The notes below the pieces were generated by a model. The model was given only the letters and a program-made list of their open reading frames with translations, was not told the DNA's origin and did no database searches. 64,000 bases of DNA from Ralstonia sp. 25mfcol4.1 (GTDB lineage: Bacteria > Pseudomonadota > Gammaproteobacteria > Burkholderiales > Burkholderiaceae). Shown here in pieces: positions 15,072-24,014 of the stretch; position 1 is the first letter of the stretch, and each line of letters starts with the position of its first letter. The DNA lies in contig NZ_FNJO01000013.1 of the NCBI RefSeq assembly GCF_900104095.1, positions 115,173 through 179,172 on the forward strand. Reading direction: 5' to 3'. Made by a program: the position numbers and the translations under genes.

Positions 15072-16853
15072 TCAGTGCGAATGACGCGGATTGCCGCGCT
15101 GTTCAATCACCTTCAAGTACAGCGTGGCCGGCTCCAGGCAGCCTCCGGTCGACAATTGGCCCACCAGTTGGCGGTAGAGTTCCTGCCAGGGCGTTTGCGC
15201 CTGCGGAACAGAAAAGCTCGCCGTCTTGCGGCGACGCGCGAGTTCGTCTTCATCGACCAGCACATTCACGCTGCGGTTGTTCAGATCCACGCGGATGCGA
15301 TCGTTGGTGCGCAGCAGTGCCAGGCCGCCGCCCACGGCGGCTTCGGGGGACATGTTCAGGATCGAAGGGCTAGCCGACGTGCCGCTCTGGCGGCCGTCGC
15401 CCATGCACGGCAACGAGGTGACGCCACGGCGCACCAGCGCGGCCGGCGGCGCCATGTTGACGACCTCGGAACTGCCCGGATAGCCAACCGTCCCGCAGCC
15501 ACGGATGACGAGGATGCAACGCTCGTCGATCTCCAGCGCCGGGTCGTTGATGCGAGCGTGGTAGTCCTCGGGACCATCGAACACAATGGCCCGCGCCTCG
15601 AAAGCGTTCTCGGCGCCCGGCTCGGCGAGATAGGTCTGGCGGAATGCCTCGCCCACCACCGACATCTTCATGATGGCGCTGTCGAAGAAGTTGCCGGACA
15701 GTACGATGAAACCGGCGCCGTGCTTGAGCGGCGCATCGGCGGTGCGGATGACGTCGCGGTCGGCGTCCTGCGCGGCATCCGCGATATCGCCGATGATCCT
15801 CCCCGACACCGTCAGGCAGTCACGCCGCAGGAGGCCTGAAGCATCGAGTTGGCGCAGCACCGCAGGCACCCCGCCGGCACGGTGAAAGCTCTCCCCGAGG
15901 TACTCGCCGGCCGGCATGCAGTTCACGAGCAGCGGCACCGCTTCACCGAAACGCTGCCAGTCGTCCAGACTCAGTTCCACGCCCATATGGCGCGCGATGG
16001 CAATCAGGTGCGGCGGGCAATTGCTCGATGCGCCGAGCGCGGATGCCACCACGATGGCATTCTCGAACGCCGGACGCGTCATGATCATGGAGGGGCGCAG
16101 ATCTTCTCGCACCAGTTCGACCGCGCGCTTGCCGGTGGCATAGGCCATTTGGCCGCGCTCCCGATATGCCGCGGGAATGCTGGCGCACCCCGGCAGCGAC
16201 ATGCCCAGCGCCTCGGCCAGACTGTTCATCGACAGCGCGGTGCCCATGGTATTGCAGTGACCAATCGAAGGTGACGAAGCCGTGGTCAGCTTCATGAAAC
16301 CCTCATAGTCGATATCGCCGGCCGCGAGCAGATTGCGAGCGTGCCAGATCACCGTGCCCGAGCCAACGCGTTTGCCCTCGTGCCAGCCGTCGAGCATCGG
16401 GCCACCCGACAGCACGATCGCGGGCATGTCAACCGTGGCGGCAGCCATCAGACACGCCGGAGTGGTCTTGTCGCAACCCGTGGTGAGGACAACGCCGTCC
16501 AGCGGGAAGCCGTGCAGCACTTCCACAAGCCCCAGGTAAGCCAGGTTGCGGTCGAGCGCAGCGGTGGGTCGGCGGCTCTGCTCGGCGAGCGGATGGACTG
16601 GAAATTCCATGGGGATGCCGCCTGCGTCGCGAATGCCCGCCTTGGTGCGTTCGGCCAGCTCGATGTGATGGCGATTGCACGGTGCCAGGTCGCTGCCGGT
16701 CTGCGCGATACCGATGATGGGACGTCCCGACTGCAGTTCCTCGCGCGTCAGCCCATAGTTCATGAATCGCTCGACGTAAAGCGCCGTCATGTCTGCATGA
16801 GAAGGGTCGTCAAACCATTCCTGGCTGCGCAGCCGACGAGGGACTTGTGACAT
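15072..16853 (-). CDS. xylD: IlvD/Edd-family sugar-acid dehydratase (D-xylonate/L-arabonate type)
   Basis: A 593-residue iron-sulfur dehydratase. The family cysteines appear in GIAQTGSDLAPCNRHH (about residue 56), VLTTGCDKTTPACLMAA (about 125-141) and HCNTMGTALSMNSLAEALG (about 198). The C-terminal active-site region has SGRIIGDIADAA, RGCGTVGYPGSSEVVNM and LPCMGDGRQSGTSASPSILNMSPEAA. Length and partner genes match pentonate dehydratases rather than IlvD. It is first in the leftward operon; the next gene follows after 40 bases. A palindromic LacI-type operator lies 47-58 bases upstream of its start. No pentose dehydrogenase or lactonase is present, so the cell may take up aldonic acids directly. 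Confidence 0.88.
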   Translation of the reverse strand: MSQVPRRLRSQEWFDDPSHADMTALYVERFMNYGLTREELQSGRPIIGIAQTGSDLAPCNRHHIELAERTKAGIRDAGGIPMEFPVHPLAEQSRRPTAALDRNLAYLGLVEVLHGFPLDGVVLTTGCDKTTPACLMAAATVDMPAIVLSGGPMLDGWHEGKRVGSGTVIWHARNLLAAGDIDYEGFMKLTTASSPSIGHCNTMGTALSMNSLAEALGMSLPGCASIPAAYRERGQMAYATGKRAVELVREDLRPSMIMTRPAFENAIVVASALGASSNCPPHLIAIARHMGVELSLDDWQRFGEAVPLLVNCMPAGEYLGESFHRAGGVPAVLRQLDASGLLRRDCLTVSGRIIGDIADAAQDADRDVIRTADAPLKHGAGFIVLSGNFFDSAIMKMSVVGEAFRQTYLAEPGAENAFEARAIVFDGPEDYHARINDPALEIDERCILVIRGCGTVGYPGSSEVVNMAPPAALVRRGVTSLPCMGDGRQSGTSASPSILNMSPEAAVGGGLALLRTNDRIRVDLNNRSVNVLVDEDELARRRKTASFSVPQAQTPWQELYRQLVGQLSTGGCLEPATLYLKVIEQRGNPRHSH

Positions 16854-16899
16854 GGTGAACTGTCTCCGTATGGTCTTGATCTGTAATCGTTACCCGATA

Positions 16900-16911
16900 G
16901 TTACCGGTAAC
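16900..16911. promoter_or_regulatory. LacI-family operator GTTACCGGTAAC before xylD
   Basis: A 12-bp perfect palindrome in the promoter of the dehydratase operon. The same 12 bases occur at 18284-18295 and a one-mismatch copy occurs at 18220-18231, both in front of the MFS gene. A partial copy (CGTTACCCG) sits about 12 bases to its left. The sequence fits the central CG palindromes bound by LacI/GntR-subfamily repressors. Confidence 0.75.
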
Positions 16912-17018
16912 ATTCGAGCGGATGTTAGCACGGAGGATTTGCATTTAGGAAGGGGGCTGGATTGGCCGGGCCCCACCGTAGAGACACAAGGCACCTGCTG
17001 CGGCGCCCCGTGAACAGC

Positions 17019-18056
17019 TTACGCGCTGTCCCGCGCCACGATCGTAAAGTCGATCCGGATGCTTTGCGACTCGGCCCGCTGGCCGGCATCACGCGCCTGC
17101 AGCGCGGCCAGCAGGGCCTCGCCGGTGCGGAGGCCGATGCCATGGGCATCGACCGACACTGTCGTGATCGACGGATGGCAGCATGCCGCGATCTCGAAAT
17201 TGCCGAAGCCCGCCACGGCCATGTCGCCGGGCACGGAAAGACCTCGACGGTGGCACTCCATGATGGCGCCGAATGCGGACATGTCGCTCACGCACATGAC
17301 GGCGTCGGTGTCGGGCCACTGCGCCAGCAGCGCTGCCATGGCGGGGCCGCCGTGGCTCATGGTGATCGGGGATTCCCCCAGGCGTACGACGCGGGGCTCG
17401 CCAAGTTCGAGCGCCTTGATCTCGGCCTGGTAGCCCTTGAGGCGGTCCAGGCCCCGTCGGTCCAGAGCGCTCTCGCCGCCGAGGAAACCGATGCGCTGGT
17501 AGCCGCGCTCCGCAAGGTGCCGGACCATCGCGCGCGCAGCCCGCACGTTGGAAAAGCCTACCGCGGTGTCGATCGGATGCGTGGGCAAGTCCCACATCTC
17601 CACGACGGGAATCGCCGAGCGCTCAAGCAGCTTGCGGGTGGCATCGGTATGCTGCGAACCCGTCAGGGCGATGCAGCGCGGCTGGTAGCGGAGCATGGAG
17701 CGCACCAGCCGCTCTTCCCGCTCCAGGTCGTAGTCGGTGTCCCCAAGCAGCAGTTGCAGGCCATGCGGTTCCAGCGCAGCCGTCAGCCCGCGCACGGTAT
17801 CGGAAAAATTGGAGCTGGACAGCGACGGCACCAGCACCGCGACGAATTCGGAGCGCCCCGACGACAGAGCGCCGGCGGCGGCATCGGCCACGTAACCGAG
17901 CTGCTCGATGGCTTTGCAAACCCGCTCGCGTGTCTCGGCGGCGACGCTGTGGCCGGCCAGCACACGGGAAACCGTCATCTTCGATACCCCGGCCACGCGG
18001 GCTACATCGGACATGCGGGGTGCTCCGGCAAGCCGGACGGCGTTGGGACTGGGCAT
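17019..18056 (-). CDS. LacI-family transcriptional repressor (GntR/XylR-like)
   Basis: A 345-residue LacI-type regulator. The DNA-binding head covers about residues 15-65 (MSDVARVAGVSKMTVSRVLAGHSVAAETRERV, then the hinge-like LGYVADAAAGALSSG). The periplasmic-binding-like sensor domain covers 70-340. An internal start at residue 15 is equally possible. It lies between the xylD-xylX-xylA operon and the MFS gene, and three matching palindromes stand before those two units. It should repress both in the absence of an aldonate or a 2-keto-3-deoxy intermediate (inference). Confidence 0.9.
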   Translation of the reverse strand: MPSPNAVRLAGAPRMSDVARVAGVSKMTVSRVLAGHSVAAETRERVCKAIEQLGYVADAAAGALSSGRSEFVAVLVPSLSSSNFSDTVRGLTAALEPHGLQLLLGDTDYDLEREERLVRSMLRYQPRCIALTGSQHTDATRKLLERSAIPVVEMWDLPTHPIDTAVGFSNVRAARAMVRHLAERGYQRIGFLGGESALDRRGLDRLKGYQAEIKALELGEPRVVRLGESPITMSHGGPAMAALLAQWPDTDAVMCVSDMSAFGAIMECHRRGLSVPGDMAVAGFGNFEIAACCHPSITTVSVDAHGIGLRTGEALLAALQARDAGQRAESQSIRIDFTIVARDSA

Positions 18057-18219
18057 TGGAATCGTGATCGGGGAAAGCTGGCAAAGGCCACATCATACCG
18101 GTGCTGGCCATCCGGCAAACCAACCGGCGCTGCGCCGCATGGCTGCTGCCGGCACTAGGGGAAACCCCCTGCCCGCCAGGGCTTGAACTCCAATGGCGCG
18201 CCATGCTACCTTCCGGTCC

Positions 18220-18231
18220 GTTACCGGTATC
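18220..18231. promoter_or_regulatory. LacI-family operator, variant copy GTTACCGGTATC
   Basis: Differs by one base from the perfect palindrome GTTACCGGTAAC. It lies 53 bases upstream of the copy at 18284-18295, in the divergent promoter between the repressor and the transporter. Two sites this close could support cooperative binding. Confidence 0.6.
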
Positions 18232-18283
18232 AAACGCCGGTTGCTCCCGTCGCCCCATCGGCGGATTTTTTTGGCCGCATGAT

Positions 18284-18295
18284 GTTACCGGTAAC
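18284..18295. promoter_or_regulatory. LacI-family operator GTTACCGGTAAC before the MFS gene
   Basis: A perfect 12-bp palindrome ending 53 bases before the MFS start codon, identical to the operator before xylD. It links transporter and catabolic operon into one regulon. Confidence 0.75.
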
Positions 18296-18348
18296 TTCAA
18301 CAGCGTCCGCCGATACGAAGAATATCTAAACAATCAGGAGACAAGCTG

Positions 18349-19695
18349 ATGTCATCGCTCTCGCAGACTGCTGCCGTGCCGGCAGCGGCCGACTTATCGG
18401 AAGACGCCCTCTACCGCAAGGTGATGCGGCGCATCCTGCCGCTACTGTTGCTGTGCTACGTCGTGGCCTACCTGGACCGCGTCAACGTGGGGTTTGCCAA
18501 GCTGCAGATGCTGGACGACCTGAGCTTGAGCGACAGCGTGTACGCACTGGGGGCGAGCATCTTCTTCTGGGGCTACTTTCTGTTCGAGATGCCGAGCAAC
18601 CTGCTTCTGCATCGCTACGGCGCGCGTTTCTGGATCGCCCGCATCATGATCACGTGGGGGATCGTGTCGTCGTCGATGGCCTTTGTCGTGCCGCTGGCGC
18701 AGTTCTTCAACGTACAGACATCCACGATGTTCTACACGCTGCGCTTCCTGCTCGGCCTGTGCGAAGCCGGCTTCTTTCCAGGCGTGATCCTGTACATGAA
18801 CTACTGGTTTCCCGCGCGCCGGCAGAGTGTGGCGATGTCGGGCTTCCTGGTTGCGATCCCGCTGAGCCTGACGCTGGGTAGCGTCGTATCCGGCTGGCTC
18901 ATGGAGCAGACGCACGGGCTGTCCGGCATGAGCGGCTGGCAGTGGATGCTGCTGCTCGAAGGCCTTCCGTCGATCGTCGTGGCATTCATCGTCCTGGCCT
19001 TCCTCGGTGACGGTCCCGACTCGGCCAAGTGGCTGTCAGCCCAGGAAAAGGCCGTGCTGTCGCGCAATCTCAAACGCGAATCCGCCCACAAGTCGCACAG
19101 CGTGGGCGCCGCGCTGCGCAGCCCGCGTGTCTGGCTCCTGACCCTGATCCTTCTTACGTTCAATACCGGCTTCTACGGTCTGGCGTTCTGGCTGCCGTCG
19201 ATCATTCGGGCCTCGGGCGTGCAGAGTCCCATGCATATCGGCCTGTTGACGGCCATCCCGTACCTGACAGCCATCTTCGCGATGGTCTGGAATGCCCAGC
19301 ATTCGCGCAAGACCGGCGAACGACGTCTGCACGCGGCCATTCCGGCCCTGATCGGCGGTGTCGGTCTCGTGCTGAGCGCCGCCTTCGCGCATGACGTACC
19401 GCTGTCGATTCTGTTCCTGACCATTGCCACCTGTGGCATCCTGAGCCTGATGCCGATCTATTGGACCCTCCCGGGTCAGATCCTCTCAGGCCCTGCCGCG
19501 GCCGCCGGGATTGCGTTGATCAATTCGGTGGGCAACCTGTCCGGTTTTACCGGTTCCATGATCACCGGCATCGCCAAGGAAGTGACCGGCAATATCAACA
19601 ATGGCACATATGCGCTGGGGGCTTGCCTGTTGGTGAGTTGCGCGCTGATCGCGATGATCCCACGCGCGATGCTGAATCCGCCTGCGGAGCAATGA
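18349..19695 (+). CDS. MFS transporter of the anion:cation symporter (ACS) type
   Basis: A 448-residue, 12-helix major facilitator. The N-terminal pattern RILPLLLLCYVVAYLDRVNVGFAKLQM is typical of the ACS family (hexuronate, glucarate, tartrate and phthalate transporters). The loop motif LFEMPSNLLLHRYGARFWIARIMITWGI follows near residues 79-106. Start ATG 18349 has AGGAGACAAGCTG before it. The operators in its promoter match those of the sugar-acid catabolic operon, so the likely substrate is a pentonate or related aldonate. Confidence 0.87.
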   Translation: MSSLSQTAAVPAAADLSEDALYRKVMRRILPLLLLCYVVAYLDRVNVGFAKLQMLDDLSLSDSVYALGASIFFWGYFLFEMPSNLLLHRYGARFWIARIMITWGIVSSSMAFVVPLAQFFNVQTSTMFYTLRFLLGLCEAGFFPGVILYMNYWFPARRQSVAMSGFLVAIPLSLTLGSVVSGWLMEQTHGLSGMSGWQWMLLLEGLPSIVVAFIVLAFLGDGPDSAKWLSAQEKAVLSRNLKRESAHKSHSVGAALRSPRVWLLTLILLTFNTGFYGLAFWLPSIIRASGVQSPMHIGLLTAIPYLTAIFAMVWNAQHSRKTGERRLHAAIPALIGGVGLVLSAAFAHDVPLSILFLTIATCGILSLMPIYWTLPGQILSGPAAAAGIALINSVGNLSGFTGSMITGIAKEVTGNINNGTYALGACLLVSCALIAMIPRAMLNPPAEQ

Positions 19696-19967
19696 TGGCC
19701 TGTGGCCGACGTGCCGGTACCCCAGCCGCACCGGCAGCACGCCGGACATGCCAGAGCGCCGGACTTACCAGAAGCAGGATGTCTTCGTGAGCGTTGGGGG
19801 GCCGGCCTGCCGCTGTGAGCAAGTGCCAGCCCCACAATGGATGCGCGACCCCTCCGCTGAAGATCTCGAAGTAGTGCCGCGCGCGCTTCGGCGTTAAGGG
19901 CGCTTTAGCCGCGCAATACTTCTTCGCGCGGCGCTTCAACTGAGGGATGTAGTGGAGATCAATAGAT

Positions 19968-20582
19968 CTATCCACGCGCGGCGATGCCATGAAAACAGAC
20001 GTCGAGCATATGGGAAACGATTTGCTCGTCGTCCAACTTGCCATATAGGCGCAAGTAGTCGACCGCCGGGTCGCAAGTACGCGAGTAATAGGAAAAAAGG
20101 ATGACATCATCGGGAAGCCCCGAGTTCAAGTCGCCTGCCTTCTTTGCTTCGCCCACCAGTCCCTTCAGAACGCCGTTAAGCTTGAGCACACGTGTCACAT
20201 AGTGCAAATTGCGCGTGAGCATATCGCGAACGCTCGGGCTCGTTGAAGGGAGGAACGGCAACCCGCCTTCCAGGCGGACTCGCAACGCCCACGCCAGAAG
20301 CGCACGCAAGCGCAACGCCGCAGTTTGATCTTTCGGCAATCCATCAAGAAATTCCAGCGCGCCGTCGATCAGGCGAATCATTGCCGCCCCTACAAGGTCG
20401 TCCTTTGACTTGAAGTGCTTGTAGAGGATGGGCTTTGAAATTCCCACCTCGCCCGCGACGTCGTCCATCGTCATCAGGTCGAACCCCTTCCCCGCCAGGA
20501 TGCGTGTCGTGGCATCCAGAATTGCGTCCTCGCGCAACCGGAAGGTTTGGTCCTTGAAGCTGAGCTTGCCCAAAATACCCAT
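19968..20582 (-). CDS. TetR-family transcriptional regulator
   Basis: A 204-residue TetR/AcrR regulator. The helix-turn-helix covers about residues 17-62 (REDAILDATTRILAGKGFDLMTMDDVAGEVGISKPILYKHFKSK). The ligand-binding C-terminal part carries no recognised subfamily mark. It is divergent from a nine-gene lipid-modification operon, with a clean inverted repeat 12-27 bases upstream of its start. It probably represses both itself and the operon. The preceding stretch 19696-19967 shows only a weak 7-bp hairpin (19908-19932). Confidence 0.9.
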   Translation of the reverse strand: MGILGKLSFKDQTFRLREDAILDATTRILAGKGFDLMTMDDVAGEVGISKPILYKHFKSKDDLVGAAMIRLIDGALEFLDGLPKDQTAALRLRALLAWALRVRLEGGLPFLPSTSPSVRDMLTRNLHYVTRVLKLNGVLKGLVGEAKKAGDLNSGLPDDVILFSYYSRTCDPAVDYLRLYGKLDDEQIVSHMLDVCFHGIAARG

Positions 20583-20593
20583 TTGTAAATTTC

Positions 20594-20609
20594 GTTACTA
20601 TGCAGTAAC
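20594..20609. promoter_or_regulatory. TetR operator candidate GTTACT-ATGC-AGTAAC
   Basis: Perfect 6-bp arms with a 4-base spacer, placed in the 111-base divergent region between the TetR start (20582) and the FAD-oxidoreductase start (20694). Size and position fit a self- and operon-controlling TetR site. Confidence 0.7.
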
Positions 20610-20693
20610 CTTCTTTCCGAGACAGTAGGGCTATGGTAGCACTCCGGTTAGACCGCGCATCAATAACTGCTAAAAAAGCTAGGAAGGTGGCTC

Positions 20694-21986
20694 GTGAGCG
20701 CTTTTTCAGTCACTCAGACGGGATTAAGAATTGCTGTGGTAGGCGCCGGAATCTCTGGTTTGGCGAGCGCCTGGCTGCTTGCACGGGATCACGCCGTCAC
20801 GCTTTTCGAGGCAGGTAGTTATCTTGGCGGTCATTCCAACACGGTTGACGTGTCCCTAGATGGCCACCTTTGTCCGGTAGACACCGGCTTCCTCGTATTT
20901 AACGAGCGCACATACCCGAATCTGGTAGCGATGTTCGAGGCGCTTGGCGTACGGTCTCATGCGAGCGATATGTCTTTCGCCGTCTCTCTGGATGAGGGAC
21001 GTCTTGAATGGGCTGGCACGAATTTACGCACTGTCTTTGCCCAACGACGCAACGCCGTTTCACCGACGTTTCTCGGCATGCTGCGCGACATCATGCGTTT
21101 TAACGGTGCAGCCCAACGCCATCTCGCGTTCGCCGAGCGCAGCGGCTGTTCAGTGGGCGACCTTTTGACGGACGGCCAATATGGACAACCCTTTCGTCAG
21201 AATTACCTGCTGCCCATGGCCTCGGCCATCTGGTCGTGCGCAACGACCGACGTCCTCCGCTTCCCGGCGGCCACCTTCCTTCGCTTCTGCTTGAATCACG
21301 CGCTTCTGCAAATTCGCAACCGCCCGCAGTGGCGTACGGTCGCCGGGGGCGCGCGCGAATATGTCAGCCGCATCGCTGCGCATCTCGACGACATCCGGCT
21401 AGGCGTTGCCGTGCGTGCGGTACGCCGGGACGAAACCGGCGTGACGGTTATGACCGACGAGGGCTCTGCGCGTTTCGATGCCATCGTGTTCGCATCGCAT
21501 GCCCCGGATACCCTGAGAATGCTCGCTGATGCGACACCAGATGAAAGTGCGGTGCTCGGCAGTGTGCGCTACGCCCCAAATGTCGCCATCTTGCACACCG
21601 ATGCAACGCTCTTGCCTCGGCGCTCCCGTGTATGGTCCGCCTGGAACTACCTCGGCCGCCGCCATGATCACGCCAATCGGGCAGTGTGCGTGAGCTACCT
21701 TCTCAACCAGTTACAACCCCTGCCGTTTCGCTCGCCCGTCGTGGTGACGCTCAACGCCTACCGGGACCCGGCTCCCGGCACGGAGTTGCGTCGCTTTCAC
21801 TACAGCCATCCACTCTTCGACCTCGCCGCCATTGCCGCGCAACGGCAACTGCCCGCATTGCAAGGCAAACGACGGACCTGGTACGCCGGCGCCTGGACGG
21901 GCTACGGCTTTCACGAGGACGGTTTGAAATCGGCGCTGACCGTGGCCCGCGATTTTGGCGCCTTGCCGACCTGGTCAAAACTATGA
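20694..21986 (+). CDS. FAD-dependent amine-oxidase-like oxidoreductase (UfaO-like operon member)
   Basis: 430 residues starting at a GTG with AGGAAGG upstream. The dinucleotide-binding motif is VVGAGISGLASAWLLARDHAVTLFEAG at about residues 12-38. LGGHSNTVDV follows, and DTGFLVFNERTYPNL is typical of the NAD(P)-binding/amine-oxidase family found beside CFA-synthase-like genes. The C-terminus carries YAGAWTGYGFHEDGLKSAL. Its stop overlaps the next ATG (ATGA). In related operons such oxidases act on methylated acyl chains, for example in furan-fatty-acid formation; that role here is inferred from context. Confidence 0.82.
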   Translation: MSAFSVTQTGLRIAVVGAGISGLASAWLLARDHAVTLFEAGSYLGGHSNTVDVSLDGHLCPVDTGFLVFNERTYPNLVAMFEALGVRSHASDMSFAVSLDEGRLEWAGTNLRTVFAQRRNAVSPTFLGMLRDIMRFNGAAQRHLAFAERSGCSVGDLLTDGQYGQPFRQNYLLPMASAIWSCATTDVLRFPAATFLRFCLNHALLQIRNRPQWRTVAGGAREYVSRIAAHLDDIRLGVAVRAVRRDETGVTVMTDEGSARFDAIVFASHAPDTLRMLADATPDESAVLGSVRYAPNVAILHTDATLLPRRSRVWSAWNYLGRRHDHANRAVCVSYLLNQLQPLPFRSPVVVTLNAYRDPAPGTELRRFHYSHPLFDLAAIAAQRQLPALQGKRRTWYAGAWTGYGFHEDGLKSALTVARDFGALPTWSKL

Positions 21987-22741
21987 AGCCCCCTGCATTG
22001 CTGTTGCGCTGCCGCGTCATGCACGACCGCCTGCGCCCCGCTCGCAACCGCTTCGTGTACCCGGTTTTCTGTCTGCGCGTCGATATCGACTCGCTCCCGG
22101 CCTTGCGACAGTGGTGGTTCGGCGTGGATCGCCGGGGACTGTTCAGCCTGCATACGCGTGACTACGGCCCGCGCGACGGCACAAGCCTGAGCAACTGGAT
22201 TCGTCCGCGCCTGGCTATGCTTGGGCTGCCAGATGACGGACCGATCTGGTTGCAGACCGCACCGCGCATCCTCGGGTATGTCTTCAACCCGGTCAGCTTC
22301 TGGTATTGCTATGACAAGGCTGGCGCACTGCGTGCGCTTGTCGCCGAAGTGAACAACACGTTCGGGGATCATCACGCTTACCTTGTTACGGCGCCGGACC
22401 TCGGGGCCATTCAAGCGCGCACAGTGCTCGCTACCCGCAAGCTCCTGCATGTGTCGCCTTTTAACACGATGCAGGGCCACTACGCGTTTCAGGTGCGCGA
22501 AACCGAAAGCACTGCATATACCGCCATTGATTATTTCGACGACGGCGGCCTGTTGCTTCGCACCTCGATAGGTGGCCGCAAGCTCCCGCTCACCCTGCCG
22601 CGCATGCTGAAGGCCTTGGCAAGTCAGCCTTGGGCGGCAATCGCCGTCATCGTACGCATTCACTGGCAGGCGTTTCGCTTGTGGCGGATGTCGGTTCCCT
22701 TTCATGGCAAGCACCCGCCTTCGGTACCCCCCGTCGGTTAA
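21983..22741 (+). CDS. DUF1365 family protein
   Basis: A 252-residue DUF1365 protein. Visible family segments are MHDRLRPARNRFVYPVFCLRVDI, LFSLHTRDYGPRDGTSLSNWIR, APRILGYVFNPVSFWYCYD and EVNNTFGDHHAYLV. It starts within the stop of the oxidoreductase gene (ATGA overlap), so its translation is coupled. The biochemical role is unknown. It occurs almost invariably between the FAD oxidase and the cyclopropane-synthase-like gene in such operons, implying a role in the same lipid reaction. Confidence 0.85.
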   Translation: MKPPALLLRCRVMHDRLRPARNRFVYPVFCLRVDIDSLPALRQWWFGVDRRGLFSLHTRDYGPRDGTSLSNWIRPRLAMLGLPDDGPIWLQTAPRILGYVFNPVSFWYCYDKAGALRALVAEVNNTFGDHHAYLVTAPDLGAIQARTVLATRKLLHVSPFNTMQGHYAFQVRETESTAYTAIDYFDDGGLLLRTSIGGRKLPLTLPRMLKALASQPWAAIAVIVRIHWQAFRLWRMSVPFHGKHPPSVPPVG

Positions 22742-22768
22742 CTACCTGTCCCGGCAATCTCCGCTCAT

Positions 22769-24013
22769 ATGAACCGCCTTCCTGCCAACCAGCGTGCACT
22801 GCTACAACCTTGTATCCCAGCCCTGCTGCCGTCACGGACATCCGTGTTTGCCCGGATGTTCCTGGGTGCGCTCGAGCGCCTGGCCGTGGGCCATCTGGTG
22901 CTTTTACGGCCGGACGGCGAGGAGGCGATCTACGGCGATCCGCATGAAGCGCCGGGGGCTAGGATGACCTTGCGGGACTGGCGCGCATGCGAGGCCATCT
23001 TGCGCGCCGGCGACATCGGGTTCGCCGAGGCCTATCGTGCCGGCTGGATCGACACCCCCGAACTGGTCGCCCTGCTTCGCCTGGCTCTTGAGAACGAATC
23101 GGTCTTGTCAGGCGCCATTGAAGGCGCATGGCTGGGCCGCCGCTGGTATCAACTGCGACAGCTCTTTCGTAGGAACACACGGCGTGGCAGCCGGCGCAAT
23201 ATCCACGCCCACTACGATCTTGGCAATCCCTTCTATGCCCTATGGCTCGACGAGACGTGGAGCTATTCCGCTGCGTACTTCGACGGCCACAGCGAACGGC
23301 CCCTGGCAGAGGCACAGGAAGCCAAGTACGCGCACATCTGCGACATGCTAGGGCTGAAGCCGGGGATGCACGTCCTTGAGATTGGGTGTGGTTGGGGCGG
23401 TTTTGCCATGCACGCGGCCAAACGCGGCGTGAGGGTGCACGGCGTCACGATTTCCGCCGCCCAACTGGCGCAGGCACAGAACCACATCGAGCAGGCGGGC
23501 GTGACCGACCGTGTCAGGCTCGAGCTACGCGACTATCGCGACCTGCAAGGCACTTACGATGCCGTCGTATCCATCGAGATGTTCGAAGCGGTGGGGCAGG
23601 CCTATTGGCCCATTTATTTCGACCAACTCTACGGCAGGCTTCGACCGGGCGGCCAAGCCGTGGTACAGACGATCACCATCGACGATGCACGCTTCGATGC
23701 GTATCGGTATGGCAGCGACTTTATCCGCGAGTACATCTTTCCTGGTGGAATGCTCCCGAGCCCGGAGAGATTCGCACGCGTCGCAAGCCGATCCGGGTTC
23801 TCGAGCAGTCCGGTATTGGCCTTCGGCAAGGACTATGCCGAAACGCTTCGGCGCTGGCGCGAACGTTTCGAGGCCCAAACCGGGGCGATTCTGACACTGG
23901 GCTTCGACGAGGCATTCATACGCATGTGGCGGCTATATCTGTGCTACTGCGAGGCAGGATTCGACGCGGGTCGCATCGACGTCATGCAGTTCCTTCTCAC
24001 GCGCGAGTACTAG
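22769..24013 (+). CDS. Cyclopropane-fatty-acyl-phospholipid synthase family methyltransferase (UfaM/Cfa-like)
   Basis: A 414-residue SAM-dependent enzyme of the CFA synthase family. The substrate-side segment reads NIHAHYDLGNPFYALWLDETWSYSAAYF at about residues 145-172. The SAM site is VLEIGCGWGGFAMHAA near 201-216. Family motifs SIEMFEAVGQAYW and YIFPGGMLPSP follow, and the C-terminus carries WRLYLCYCEAGFDAGRIDVMQFLL. It methylates a double bond of membrane acyl chains. Companion oxidase and DUF1365 genes suggest that the methylated chain is further modified rather than cyclopropanated. Confidence 0.88.
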   Translation: MNRLPANQRALLQPCIPALLPSRTSVFARMFLGALERLAVGHLVLLRPDGEEAIYGDPHEAPGARMTLRDWRACEAILRAGDIGFAEAYRAGWIDTPELVALLRLALENESVLSGAIEGAWLGRRWYQLRQLFRRNTRRGSRRNIHAHYDLGNPFYALWLDETWSYSAAYFDGHSERPLAEAQEAKYAHICDMLGLKPGMHVLEIGCGWGGFAMHAAKRGVRVHGVTISAAQLAQAQNHIEQAGVTDRVRLELRDYRDLQGTYDAVVSIEMFEAVGQAYWPIYFDQLYGRLRPGGQAVVQTITIDDARFDAYRYGSDFIREYIFPGGMLPSPERFARVASRSGFSSSPVLAFGKDYAETLRRWRERFEAQTGAILTLGFDEAFIRMWRLYLCYCEAGFDAGRIDVMQFLLTREY

Positions 24014-24014
24014 C

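Noticed and set aside
19696..19967. Possible gene remnant (HYIPQLKRRAKKYCAAKAPLTPKRARHYF leftward)
   Set aside because: It resembles a short motif seen in accessory proteins of related genomes but is too short and interrupted to support a call.
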